The notes under the pieces are model-generated. The model worked only from the letters and a program-made list of their open reading frames with translations, made no database searches and was not told the origin of the DNA. Shown piece after piece: positions 36,235-44,874 of a stretch of 60,908 nt of DNA. The translations under genes were made by a program, and so were the position numbers. Source of the DNA: Verrucomicrobiota bacterium (lineage in GTDB: Bacteria; Verrucomicrobiota; Verrucomicrobiia; Opitutales; Intestinicryptomonadaceae); contig QALA01000021.1 in the NCBI GenBank assembly GCA_003343565.1, positions 1 to 60,908 of the forward strand. Direction: 5' to 3'. Numbering within the stretch: the stretch's first letter is position 1; each line of letters starts with the position of its first letter.

Positions 36235-38694
36235 ATGAGCGCTTTCAAACTTACTATTGACGGACAGGTTGTAGAGGCGGAACCGGGAATGACGGTATTG
36301 CAGGCCGCGCAGCGGGCCGGCATATTCATTCCGTCGCTTTGCGACCACAAGGAACTTTCCCCCTACGGGGCGTGCAGGCTGTGCGTGGTGGAGATAGACA
36401 AGGTTCGGGGAACGCCGACCTCGTGCACGACGCCGGCGGCCGAAGGCATGGTCGTGCGCACGAACACCGAGCAGTTGCAGACGCAGAGGCGCAGGACGCT
36501 GGAGCTCATGATGAGCGGGCACCCGTCCCCCTGCTTCAGTTGCGATTCGCGCGCCGAGTGCGAGGTCGAGAGGAAGACGCCGACCCGCTCCGGCGTCGCC
36601 ACGCGGTGCGGCACGTGTTCGAACAGGCCGCTTTGCGGCTTGAGGGGCATTGCGATGGGAAATTTCGAGAGGGAGATGGATCTCCCCATTTCCTACGACT
36701 TGTCCAAGATAGAGACGAACGATCCTTTTATAGACAAGAACCACAATTTGTGCGTGCTTTGCGGCAGGTGTTTCCGCGTCTGCCAAAAGATACACAATAA
36801 GCCCGCCATAAGCATAGTCAACCGCGGCAAGCGCGCCAAGGTTGCGGTCGAATTTGAGAAGCAGTGGAGCGCGGAGGAGTGCAAGTTTTGCGGGGCGTGC
36901 ATAGACGAGTGCCCGACGGGCTGCCTGACCGACAGGTGGGGCAAGTGGTTCGGCGCGCCCGACAGCGAGGATAAGGAGACGGTCTGCCCGCTCTGCAAAA
37001 AGCACTGCCGTTTGAAGCTCAAGATTAAGGACGGCAAGGTTGTGGGCACAAAGGCGCTTTCGCTGTCTTCGGACGACGTCTTGTGCGCCGTCGGAAAGTT
37101 TGTCTTTGCGCAGATTCTCAATTCCGCCGGCCGCCTGACGATCGGGCGGACGATGTCGGAGCGCGGCGAGCAGGTTCCGGCCCACGGCGAAGCTCTGGTC
37201 GACAGGCTGTTTGGGCTGTTGGAGGAAAACAGGGGAAAGTCGCTCATCGTCGGCACGAGCGGGTCTTACTACGAGACCCGCAAGGCTCTGCGGGCGATGG
37301 AAAAGGTTTTCGGCGCCAAGCTTGTGGAGCTTCCGTTGGACGCCGGGCGGGATTTGCTGCCGGCGGACGTATTGGCCGATATCGAGGCGGGAAAGTACGA
37401 ATTTATTTTCTGCGTCGGAAACTACCTTTCCGCGCCGCTTTTGAAAAAGGCCAAGAAGATCGCCGTGGCCGACTTTGCAAAGTCGGACGTTCAGGAGCTT
37501 GCCGACCTCGTTTTCCCGATGGCGGTTCTGGCCGAGAACGCGGGGACTCTCGCGGCCGGCGACGGCTCCAGGATTGCGGCGGTAGCCGCCGTCGCCAATG
37601 CCGGCGACAGGCGTCCGCTCAGCGGGTATCTGGCGGACGTGTTGAAAAAGGCGGGGCTCAATTCCGACTTGGGGGATTTCGACTTTGAATTGGAGGCGCT
37701 TCCGGCCGGGTTTAAGTCGCCGACTATCGACAGGGCCGAAATGCCCAAGATGTATTTGGGCCACTACCTGAGCGATTTCGCCCCCGACCTTTTGCTTCTC
37801 GGATTTCCGAAGTCGCCGGAGGCCGAGAGGCGCGCGGCCGCCAAGGCCGAAAGCGGATTCGAGATTTTGGAAAAGCGGGTGCTGGCGCCCAACTTCCACG
37901 AATTGAAAGTGGCCGCCCCCGACATGGCCAAACACGCAAAGCCCGGCCAGTTCGCAATCATCATGGCGAACGCCGACAGCGAACGCTCGCCCTTTACCCT
38001 TGCGGACTGGAACGCGGAGGAAGGCTGGGTGAAATTCGTGATAGAGGAGCTTGGTCGCTCCAGCGCGGAGATCGGTGCGCTGAAGGCGGGCGACAAGCTG
38101 GCGGTCGTCAGCGGGCCGCTCGGAACGCCGCTGGATCTGGACCGCTTCAAGGCGGGTTCGTCGGTTTTGCTTGCCGGCGGCTGTTACGGAATTGGGGCGA
38201 TATATCCGCTGGCGCGCGAGCTCAAGTCGCGCGGGGTGAGGGTCGTTTGCGCAATAGAGGCGTCGTCGGCCTACATGCTCTACAACAGGGAGGCCTTGGC
38301 CGGCGTGTCGGACGAATTGGCGGTACTGACCCGCGACGGTTCCGCCGGCAAAAAAGGCGGCTGCGCGGGCTTCATACGGGACAACGGCGCGGATTTCGAC
38401 GCCATAATCGCCATAGGCTGCGTGTTCATGATGGGCCAGTGCGCGAAGGCGCTTCCGAAAAAGGAGGGCCAAATTAAGCTTTGCGCGCTCAATCCGATTA
38501 TGGTTGACGGCACGGGAATGTGCGGGGCCTGCCGCGTCAGCGTCGGCGGGCAAACCCTTTTCGCCTGCGTCGACGGGCCGTTCTTTGAACTTGATAAGGT
38601 CGATTTCAAGGAGTTGGCGGCTCGTCGAAACGCCTACAAATTAATAGAAATTGAGGCCATGCCGCGCCACATAGGCGGCAGGTGCCACTCTTAG
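36235..38694 (+). CDS. NuoG-like iron-sulfur protein fused to an NfnA-type FAD/NAD module
   Basis: An 819-residue fusion. The N-terminal half is NuoG/HydA-like: [2Fe-2S] ligands Cys36/47/50/64, a His-Cys3 cluster site (His96, Cys100, Cys103, Cys109), a further Cys125/128/134 group, two [4Fe-4S] motifs (Cys173-183 and Cys216-226), and a MopB-type cluster Cys251/254/258/284. Residues ~300-540 look like a shrunken molybdopterin-fold domain with no cofactor ligand visible. Residues ~540-819 are an NfnA/SudB-type ferredoxin-reductase domain with FAD and NAD regions (VLLAGGCYGIGAIYPLA) and a C-terminal [2Fe-2S] motif NPIMVDGTGMCGACRV plus Cys778. No H-cluster motif is present, so it is not a hydrogenase. 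It starts 18 bp after the NuoF-like gene. Confidence 0.9.
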   Translation: MSAFKLTIDGQVVEAEPGMTVLQAAQRAGIFIPSLCDHKELSPYGACRLCVVEIDKVRGTPTSCTTPAAEGMVVRTNTEQLQTQRRRTLELMMSGHPSPCFSCDSRAECEVERKTPTRSGVATRCGTCSNRPLCGLRGIAMGNFEREMDLPISYDLSKIETNDPFIDKNHNLCVLCGRCFRVCQKIHNKPAISIVNRGKRAKVAVEFEKQWSAEECKFCGACIDECPTGCLTDRWGKWFGAPDSEDKETVCPLCKKHCRLKLKIKDGKVVGTKALSLSSDDVLCAVGKFVFAQILNSAGRLTIGRTMSERGEQVPAHGEALVDRLFGLLEENRGKSLIVGTSGSYYETRKALRAMEKVFGAKLVELPLDAGRDLLPADVLADIEAGKYEFIFCVGNYLSAPLLKKAKKIAVADFAKSDVQELADLVFPMAVLAENAGTLAAGDGSRIAAVAAVANAGDRRPLSGYLADVLKKAGLNSDLGDFDFELEALPAGFKSPTIDRAEMPKMYLGHYLSDFAPDLLLLGFPKSPEAERRAAAKAESGFEILEKRVLAPNFHELKVAAPDMAKHAKPGQFAIIMANADSERSPFTLADWNAEEGWVKFVIEELGRSSAEIGALKAGDKLAVVSGPLGTPLDLDRFKAGSSVLLAGGCYGIGAIYPLARELKSRGVRVVCAIEASSAYMLYNREALAGVSDELAVLTRDGSAGKKGGCAGFIRDNGADFDAIIAIGCVFMMGQCAKALPKKEGQIKLCALNPIMVDGTGMCGACRVSVGGQTLFACVDGPFFELDKVDFKELAARRNAYKLIEIEAMPRHIGGRCHS

Positions 38695-38708
38695 AATTGG
38701 GAAACGAA

Positions 38709-40163
38709 ATGTCAGAATCTACTCCTAGAAAATTGAAGGCGTCGGGGCTTCCGCGCCTGAAAATTCCGGAACAGGATCCGATGCGGCGCGCCTTGAATTT
38801 CGAGGAGGTCCCGTACGGGGTGTCTTTGGAGATGGCCATGGACGAGGCCAGCCGCTGTTTGCAGTGCCCCAAGCCGCGCTGCCGCGCGGCGTGTCCGGTC
38901 AACATCAACATTCCCGAATTTATCGCCGAAATATCGAAGGGCGATCCGAAGGCCGCGGCCGAGAAGCTCAAGACGCAGACCGCCCTTCCGGCGGTTTGCG
39001 GGCGCGTCTGCCCGCAGGAGTTGCAGTGCGAGGGCAGCTGCGTGTTGGGATTGCGCGGCGATCCGGTGGCCATCGGAACGCTGGAGCGTTTTGCGGCCGA
39101 CTATGTACGCCTTAACAATCTGGAGGAGATACCGGCCAAAGCCGCGCCGACGGGCAAGAGGGTCGCGGTTGTCGGCTGCGGGCCCGCGGGGATAACCGCG
39201 GCTGCGGATCTGGCCAAGTTCGGCCACGAAGTCGAGATTTTCGAGGGGCTCCACCTTCCCGGCGGCGTTCTGATGTACGGCATTCCGCAGTTCCGCCTGC
39301 CGAAGGAAATTGTCACGCACGAGGTGGAAATGCTCAAGAAGCTCGGCGTCAAAATCCATCTCAACTACTTGGTCGGCAAAATGGACAACATAGAAAAGCT
39401 GATGAAGGAGGACGGTTTTGACGCCGTTTTCATCGGTTCCGGCGCGGGGCTTCCGATGTTTTTGGGCATTCCCGGCGAAAACGCCGTCGGCGTGTTTTCG
39501 GCGAACGAATTTCTGACGCGCTTCAACCTGATGAAGGCCTACGATTTTCCCTCGCACGGGACTACGCCTGTGCGCGCGAAACACATAGTCACGGTCGGCG
39601 GCGGGAATGTTGCGATGGACTCTTCGCGCACGGCGCTGCGCATAGGCGCGAAGTCCACGCTGGTGTACCGGCGCGCGCGCGAGCAGATGCCGGCGCGGGC
39701 CGAGGAGGTCCACCACGCCGAGCAGGAGGGCGTGAACTTTTCAATGCTGACGAATCCCGTCCGCGTGGTAGTTGACGAAAACGGGCGGGTGTCCGCGCTG
39801 GAATGCGTCAAGATGCAGCTGGGCGAGCCCGACGAATCCGGCCGGCGCAGCGTCAGCCAAATTCCCGACAGCGCCTTCCAAATCCCGTGCGACGCTGTTG
39901 TGGTCGCAATCGGCAACAGGCCCAATCCGCTCATTCCGATGACGACTCCCGAACTCAAAATCACCAAAAAGGGCACGTTGGAATGCGATCCCGAAACGCT
40001 GCAGACCTCCATACCCGGAGTGTTCGCCGGCGGCGACGTCGTGAGCGGGGCGGCCACGGTGATAAGCGCGATGGGCCAGGCAAAAATCGCGGCGCGCAAC
40101 ATGGACAAATTTCTTCGCGGGGAACCTTTGAAGGCGAATGAAGCCGCGCCTGTTAATAGTTAA
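38709..40163 (+). CDS. NfnB/GltD-like NADPH-binding flavoprotein
   Basis: A 484-residue GltD-family protein, closest in context to the large subunit of NADH-dependent ferredoxin:NADP oxidoreductase. The N-terminal part binds two clusters (Cys50/53/58/62 and Cys97/101/107/111), FAD binds at VVGCGPAGITAAADL (154-168), and the second dinucleotide fold VGGGNVAMDSSRTALRIG is followed by VYRRAREQMPAR, whose arginines favour NADPH. It follows the fusion gene by 14 bp and overlaps surE by 26 bp. It could alternatively be called a glutamate synthase small subunit, but no large subunit is present. Confidence 0.9.
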   Translation: MSESTPRKLKASGLPRLKIPEQDPMRRALNFEEVPYGVSLEMAMDEASRCLQCPKPRCRAACPVNINIPEFIAEISKGDPKAAAEKLKTQTALPAVCGRVCPQELQCEGSCVLGLRGDPVAIGTLERFAADYVRLNNLEEIPAKAAPTGKRVAVVGCGPAGITAAADLAKFGHEVEIFEGLHLPGGVLMYGIPQFRLPKEIVTHEVEMLKKLGVKIHLNYLVGKMDNIEKLMKEDGFDAVFIGSGAGLPMFLGIPGENAVGVFSANEFLTRFNLMKAYDFPSHGTTPVRAKHIVTVGGGNVAMDSSRTALRIGAKSTLVYRRAREQMPARAEEVHHAEQEGVNFSMLTNPVRVVVDENGRVSALECVKMQLGEPDESGRRSVSQIPDSAFQIPCDAVVVAIGNRPNPLIPMTTPELKITKKGTLECDPETLQTSIPGVFAGGDVVSGAATVISAMGQAKIAARNMDKFLRGEPLKANEAAPVNS

Positions 40164-40890
40164 CGACGACGGCATTACCTCCCCGTTTTTGCCGGTTTTT
40201 GCGAGGCGGCTGTCTGAAGTCGCGCGGGTGTCGATAGCGGTTCCCGCGCGCGAGCAAAGCTGGATAGGGCGCGCGTTCAGCAGGCATTCGGAAGTGTCCG
40301 TCGAGCGGTGCGACTTCTTTGGATTCGACTGCCGTGCGGTCGGCGGCACGCCGGCTGATTGCGCCAACATAGCGCTTTCGCACATCTTTGCGCGCAGGCG
40401 GCCTGATGCGGTTGTTTCGGGGTTGAATATCGGGCAGAATGTCGCCATGCCGCTTCTGTGGAGCAGCGGGACATTCGGCGCGGCGGTCGAGGCGTCGGGG
40501 CTTGGATTCCCGTCGTTTGCGTTTTCCATGCGCTTGGAAAATAAGTACTATGAAATGTGCAGATTGCGGCACGAGGGCCTGCCCGCCGACCTGCTTCGGC
40601 ATGTCGATGCGGCTTGCGCGCACGCGGCGTCTTACGCGGTAAAGTCGCTCGAAAAGCCGTTCAAAGCCGGCGAGGTCAGAAACGTGAACTATCCGGCAAA
40701 CTTCGGTCCGCATACGCCGTTTAAGAAATGCGTTCCCGCGAAAATGGGACTGGTGGGGCTGTACAGGAAAAATGCGCGTGGCAATTACGAATTTTCCTAC
40801 GCTCTCGGAAGCGAACGCCGGCAGAACGCGCTGACGGACATTCAGGCTCTGGATAGGGGCTTTGCGTGCTGGTCTAAGATATTGGTTTAG
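40138..40890 (+). CDS. surE: 5'-nucleotidase / stationary-phase survival protein SurE
   Basis: Metal-dependent phosphatase of nucleoside monophosphates and short polyphosphates. The 250 residues have the metal motif NDDGI (9-13), SGLNIGQNV with the metal-binding Asn, and the SGTFGAAVEA segment. Length is standard. The start lies inside the last 26 bp of the NfnB-like gene, so the two are likely co-transcribed, though a functional link is not obvious. Confidence 0.94.
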   Translation: MKPRLLIVNDDGITSPFLPVFARRLSEVARVSIAVPAREQSWIGRAFSRHSEVSVERCDFFGFDCRAVGGTPADCANIALSHIFARRRPDAVVSGLNIGQNVAMPLLWSSGTFGAAVEASGLGFPSFAFSMRLENKYYEMCRLRHEGLPADLLRHVDAACAHAASYAVKSLEKPFKAGEVRNVNYPANFGPHTPFKKCVPAKMGLVGLYRKNARGNYEFSYALGSERRQNALTDIQALDRGFACWSKILV

Positions 40891-42847
40891 CGTTTTGGCC
40901 GCTTGGGGGCGGGAAGGCGGAAAAAACCGGGTTTTGAATGCCGCGGGGCTGCCGTTGCCGAGCGAGATTTTTGCGGCGTTTGAAAGCGGGTTTGCAAACC
41001 GGCGTTTGAAATGTCGGGTTTGGCATGCGAGTTTGACGGCGGAATATCGCGAGAGATATATTTACGGCGTCGCCCGTTTTTTTGAAGTTTTCAATGCGAG
41101 TACATTAGTTTCGGGATACAACCCGACACTGAAGCCGGCGTCGGGTCGGATAGCGCGCGTACTCGACGCGCACAATGAATAAACGCGAAACCTTGACGCG
41201 CGAGGAGATGACGTTTCAGTCGTCCCTTTCCTAACCTTACGGACTGCGAAATATTCGCGCCCGCAATAACAGACGGGTGCGGAGTACAACAACATATCGC
41301 GCGGGACGACAATCGCGCCCGCGCAACGAAAGGACAGGGCTGCGGCGTGCGGACGGTTCATTTATGCCGAGCCGAAAGTCTCCTACGGCGCCGACAACGG
41401 AGTCTGCGAATTGCGCGTCAAGCCCTCTTGCAAATAACCCGGCCGCGGGGAAACAGCAAAAGCCCTGCAAACGCCTTACAAAATCTTTCTTATTCCCTTG
41501 TAGGGAACGTATCGGCAAGCGTTGCGTTGAAAATGGCCAATCTTTAGCGCATCATATCAAACCTTTTGACGCGATACAATGCCCTTTGCGCAATTTTTAC
41601 GCCTCGCGCTCAACGAAAAAATTTCGGCCGTAAAAACCTACTGAAGGCGCGGCGGGAAGATGTGCAAACCGCGGCTTGTACATAAGAAAAATTTATTCTT
41701 GTAAAACAATCTTCGCACGCGCGCAAAGGTGCGCGCGGGAAAATATTTTTTTGCTCCAACGCGGAAAGAAAACTAAGATTTTAGATAGCGGGAGGCTTCG
41801 GGAGATTTTAATGGATTGCGGCGAATCGGGCGGGCGAAGTTGAGCTTGGAAATATTTTTTGCCCGAACGCCGAGTGAAATAAAATTTGGAACGTTTTTAA
41901 GGGCCGGGACAATTTGTCGGCCGCCCGCGTTTCGCGGTGCGGCACGCGAATAGGGCACGCGAAAAAGCTCTTGCGCGCCGACGTAAAAGAGGTTCGCAAA
42001 CCGCCTGAATCTCGGATAGTTGAATGCCCGTTGAAATCCCAATCGGCGCTCTTTGCCGGACGCTAATCAAAAGAGGCAGGAAAATCGCCGAAAGAACGCG
42101 GGTATTTTTTCGGGTATTATTCGATTTTTGCAAAAGTCGAATTTCCCGATGCTATTAAAACGTCGGATTTCTTGCGTTTCAGTTTGAAGCGGAACGCAGT
42201 TTGCGCCTCACGGTTTGTAGTTAGCGGTTTGAGGTTTTCAAAATCCGATTTCGCCCCTTGCGCGATGCGTGCTCGCCGCACCTCCGCCGCTGTCGGAGTG
42301 CGAATTTTGCGGGCAATCGGGGAATGCGCTATTTTGCTTTTTTGGGAGAATGCGCGGTTCCCGAAAAAAATTGCCCGGTCAATTTGCCGGACGGCGTTTC
42401 TTGCGTTTTCGTCCGTAAGGTTTGGTAAGCGGATTCGGGAAAGGCGCAGGCGTTTGAAAAATCGCCTGATTGCCCCGCCGATTTTGAAAGCCTTAAATGG
42501 AAATGGAAGGGCGTCAGAAGGCGCGCCGTGAGAATGCCTCCGCCCCGCGCGTCGGCGGGCTCTTTTTGTTCTCTTTGCCTGTCGGGCAATTTGGGGCGGG
42601 CAAAGCGGCGATAGGCGGATTGTGTCGGCGTTTTCGCCGCCGCTTGGCGCGGTCAATCTAAAGGCAAAGGAGCGTTTAACGATTTTTCCGCTTGGGATAC
42701 GGACTCGGCATGCGCATCCGGATTTTGCCCGCCGCCGGTTTCGTTTTGGCAGTAAAAAAATCCTTAATTTTTTCGTTTATAGAGAAAAAAATTTGAATTA
42801 AGGCTAAAAAACAAATACTTTTAAAAAGCGGCAATGTCATATCAGAT
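40891..42847. other. Nearly 2 kb with no supported gene
   Basis: Several short open frames occur on both strands (the longest plus-strand one at 40862-41182 and a minus-strand one at 42117-42656), but they overlap each other, have no ribosome binding site and look like nothing I know. The stretch contains a short dispersed repeat at 41553-41584 and, at 41804-41880, sequence weakly like the 10.25-kb inverted repeat. It may hold decayed genes. Confidence 0.45.
41553..41584. repeat. Short dispersed repeat, copy 2
   Basis: Partner of 27199-27231, sharing CATATCAAA, CTTTTG and CGCGATA words in the same order. Confidence 0.5.
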
Positions 42848-44302
42848 ATGAATGGGATAAGGAGGCGCATCGCTTTCATATTGGGAATAATGTGTTTGAT
42901 ACTTGCGATAGTCGCAATATGTCAGACCTATCCCAAAACTGAAAGCGCGGCCGACGGCGTATCCGAAGAGGTGCGTTGGGGCAGGAATCTTGAAGCTGCG
43001 GCCCGCCGCAGCGACAAGCTCGTTTTCGTGTATCGAAAGGGAGAGAGCTTTTCCCCCGATGTCATGCGCGTTCTGAAGCAAAATTATATTTGCGCGCAGT
43101 TCGACCCCAGAATGTGGCCCGCCGACGGCGAAATTTTCGACGCAATGATATGCGGGCGTTCGCGCGTATCCATGATTTTCGGAATATTCACTCCGCGCTT
43201 GGCTCCGCTTTTTTTGAGCGCCGACAAGACTGTCGTATTGGACGGCGAAGAGGTAGATTTGGCCGCGCTTCTCGACAGGACCGCCCATTTTTACTACTTG
43301 GACAGGCGCGCGGCTTATTCGGCGGGAATGCGGACTTACAGGGAGAATTTTCCGTTTAGGCTTCCGGCGAAATTGGAGCCGGGCAATCGCGCGCGCGGCG
43401 GGGTTGGCAAAATCGGGTCGGAGCGTGTGAGTTTGGCGCTCAATGGCGGCGGGCTTGGAGAGTTTCCGTTGGCGTCGCTGACGGAGACCCTCAGATTGGG
43501 AGTGCGCCTTTACGCGGAAACTTCCGCGCCGCTTTTGGCCAAGGGGCTTAATAAGGCTGCCGCCGAAGCCTCCCGCCGTTTGGACGCCGCTTCGGAGCTT
43601 GCCGAGCGGCTGTTGCTGGCGCGCGCGTTGGCGGAGCACGCGGCCGCCTTTCCCGACGCCTCCGTCGCCGAAAAACTCCGCCGGCTTGGCGACACTCTTT
43701 TAGCCTGCCAGCGCGCCGACGGGTTTTTTCAAACGGGAACGGACGTTCCGAGCATTCGGGAAAACTGCCTTGCCGTTGCGTTTTTGACGCGCGCCGAAAA
43801 GGCTTTAAAGAGGAGGGAGTTTTTGCCGGCCGCGCTCAAGGCCGCCGACGCGCTGAAAAGGACGCTGTATGCGGCTTCGGAGCTTCCGGCGGTCGCGGAC
43901 ATGTCGCTTCAATCGCAGGCGTCCTCCTATGAATACGCATTTATGGCAAACGCGTTCGCCGATGTTTTCGCCGAAACTGCGGACGGGAATTTCCTAAAGG
44001 CCGCAAAGTTTGCGCTGGACGAATGGGAGGAAAAATTTATGACGCCGCACGGCGTGTGGTCGGTAAATTCGCGCAACTCGCAGTTTGGCGCGTACGCGCG
44101 GAGCGTCATTTCGGAGGACTTGCGGCTGCCGAGTTACATAGGAGAGGGGTTGCAGGCCATAAACAAGCTGCGCCGTTTGGATTCTTCGTTTGACGCTTCC
44201 GCATACGCCGGGCCGAGACGCTATGAGAATTTGCCCGAATCCGCGGAAAAATCGGGTGGCGCGCCGTTGCATTCCTCGATTCGCCTTTCGGCATTTGAAT
44301 AA
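42848..44302 (+). CDS. Membrane-anchored YyaL/DUF255-like protein
   Basis: A 484-residue protein with an N-terminal membrane helix (FILGIMCLILAIVAICQ, about 9-25). A thioredoxin-like stretch follows (WGRNLEAAARRSDKLVFVYRKG through FDPRMWP, about 44-93), then a helical-hairpin region with ADGFFQTG and EYAFMANAFADVF motifs typical of (alpha/alpha)6 folds. This order matches YyaL/spermatogenesis-associated protein 20 relatives, but the CHWCH cysteines of that family are missing (the site reads KGESFSPDVM). The function is unknown. It stands alone on the plus strand. The call is tentative. Confidence 0.6.
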   Translation: MNGIRRRIAFILGIMCLILAIVAICQTYPKTESAADGVSEEVRWGRNLEAAARRSDKLVFVYRKGESFSPDVMRVLKQNYICAQFDPRMWPADGEIFDAMICGRSRVSMIFGIFTPRLAPLFLSADKTVVLDGEEVDLAALLDRTAHFYYLDRRAAYSAGMRTYRENFPFRLPAKLEPGNRARGGVGKIGSERVSLALNGGGLGEFPLASLTETLRLGVRLYAETSAPLLAKGLNKAAAEASRRLDAASELAERLLLARALAEHAAAFPDASVAEKLRRLGDTLLACQRADGFFQTGTDVPSIRENCLAVAFLTRAEKALKRREFLPAALKAADALKRTLYAASELPAVADMSLQSQASSYEYAFMANAFADVFAETADGNFLKAAKFALDEWEEKFMTPHGVWSVNSRNSQFGAYARSVISEDLRLPSYIGEGLQAINKLRRLDSSFDASAYAGPRRYENLPESAEKSGGAPLHSSIRLSAFE

Positions 44303-44874
44303 ATTTTTGCGCGCATATGCGCGGAATGATTTTGAGTGCGCGCGCACTTCGCGCACATGCGCGTGCCAATGATTTTTACCGCTCGCGCGGCAGCAGAACG
44401 TCATTGTAATGGCGGAGGTTGACAATGCTCCGGCGGGCGCGCCGGATTGCGCCGCCGCGCTGTCCATGTTCCGCATTCGGCGCATTCGCACGCCTCGCGT
44501 GCCGCGCGTTTGAAAATGGAAAATCTTTGCGGCGGGCTCCGAAACATTGCGCGAAAGTTCGGATTAAGGCGGGGGGTGTGAACGTTGCGCCGGCGTGTTG
44601 AACGCAGTTTCTCTGGCGCGATTTGAAAGTTTGTCTGAAGGCTGAAAGAAAACTAAATCGTCCGCGCCGCCGCGTTTTGAATGTCTGTTGCTGGCGCGCA
44701 AGAATTTGAATGTTGCGCCGCCGCTTTCTAATCAAAAAAATTGCGCCGACAAAAAAAGTTGCGCCAATCGGCGAGCGTTCCGCAAGTTCGCCCAAATCTT
44801 TTGGCGTTCTTTGCGGGGGGGGCGAACTCTTGCGCAATCTTTCGGAGTTCCCCGCAAATCTTCAAGCCTTTCGG
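44303..44874. other. Gene-free spacer
   Basis: Between the convergent YyaL-like and histidine kinase genes. It is rich in GCGC words and short hairpins such as GCGCGCATATGCGCG near 44310, without a T-run. No response regulator or other gene was found. Confidence 0.4.

Noticed and set aside
35689..38553. A 954-codon open frame on the minus strand
   Set aside because: It is antisense to the NuoF-like and fusion genes, whose products are clearly recognisable; long antisense frames are expected in GC-rich DNA.
36235..38694. Reading the fusion gene as an [FeFe]-hydrogenase (HydA/HndD) subunit
   Set aside because: The N-terminal clusters match, but the H-cluster motifs (TSCCP and following cysteines) are absent.
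33912..38694. Reading the NuoE/F/G-like genes as respiratory complex I
   Set aside because: No membrane or quinone-module genes are present, and the NuoF-like protein has the extra cluster domains of HydB/StnB.
42117..42656. A 179-codon minus-strand frame
   Set aside because: Lys/Arg-rich, overlaps plus-strand frames of equal quality, no family.
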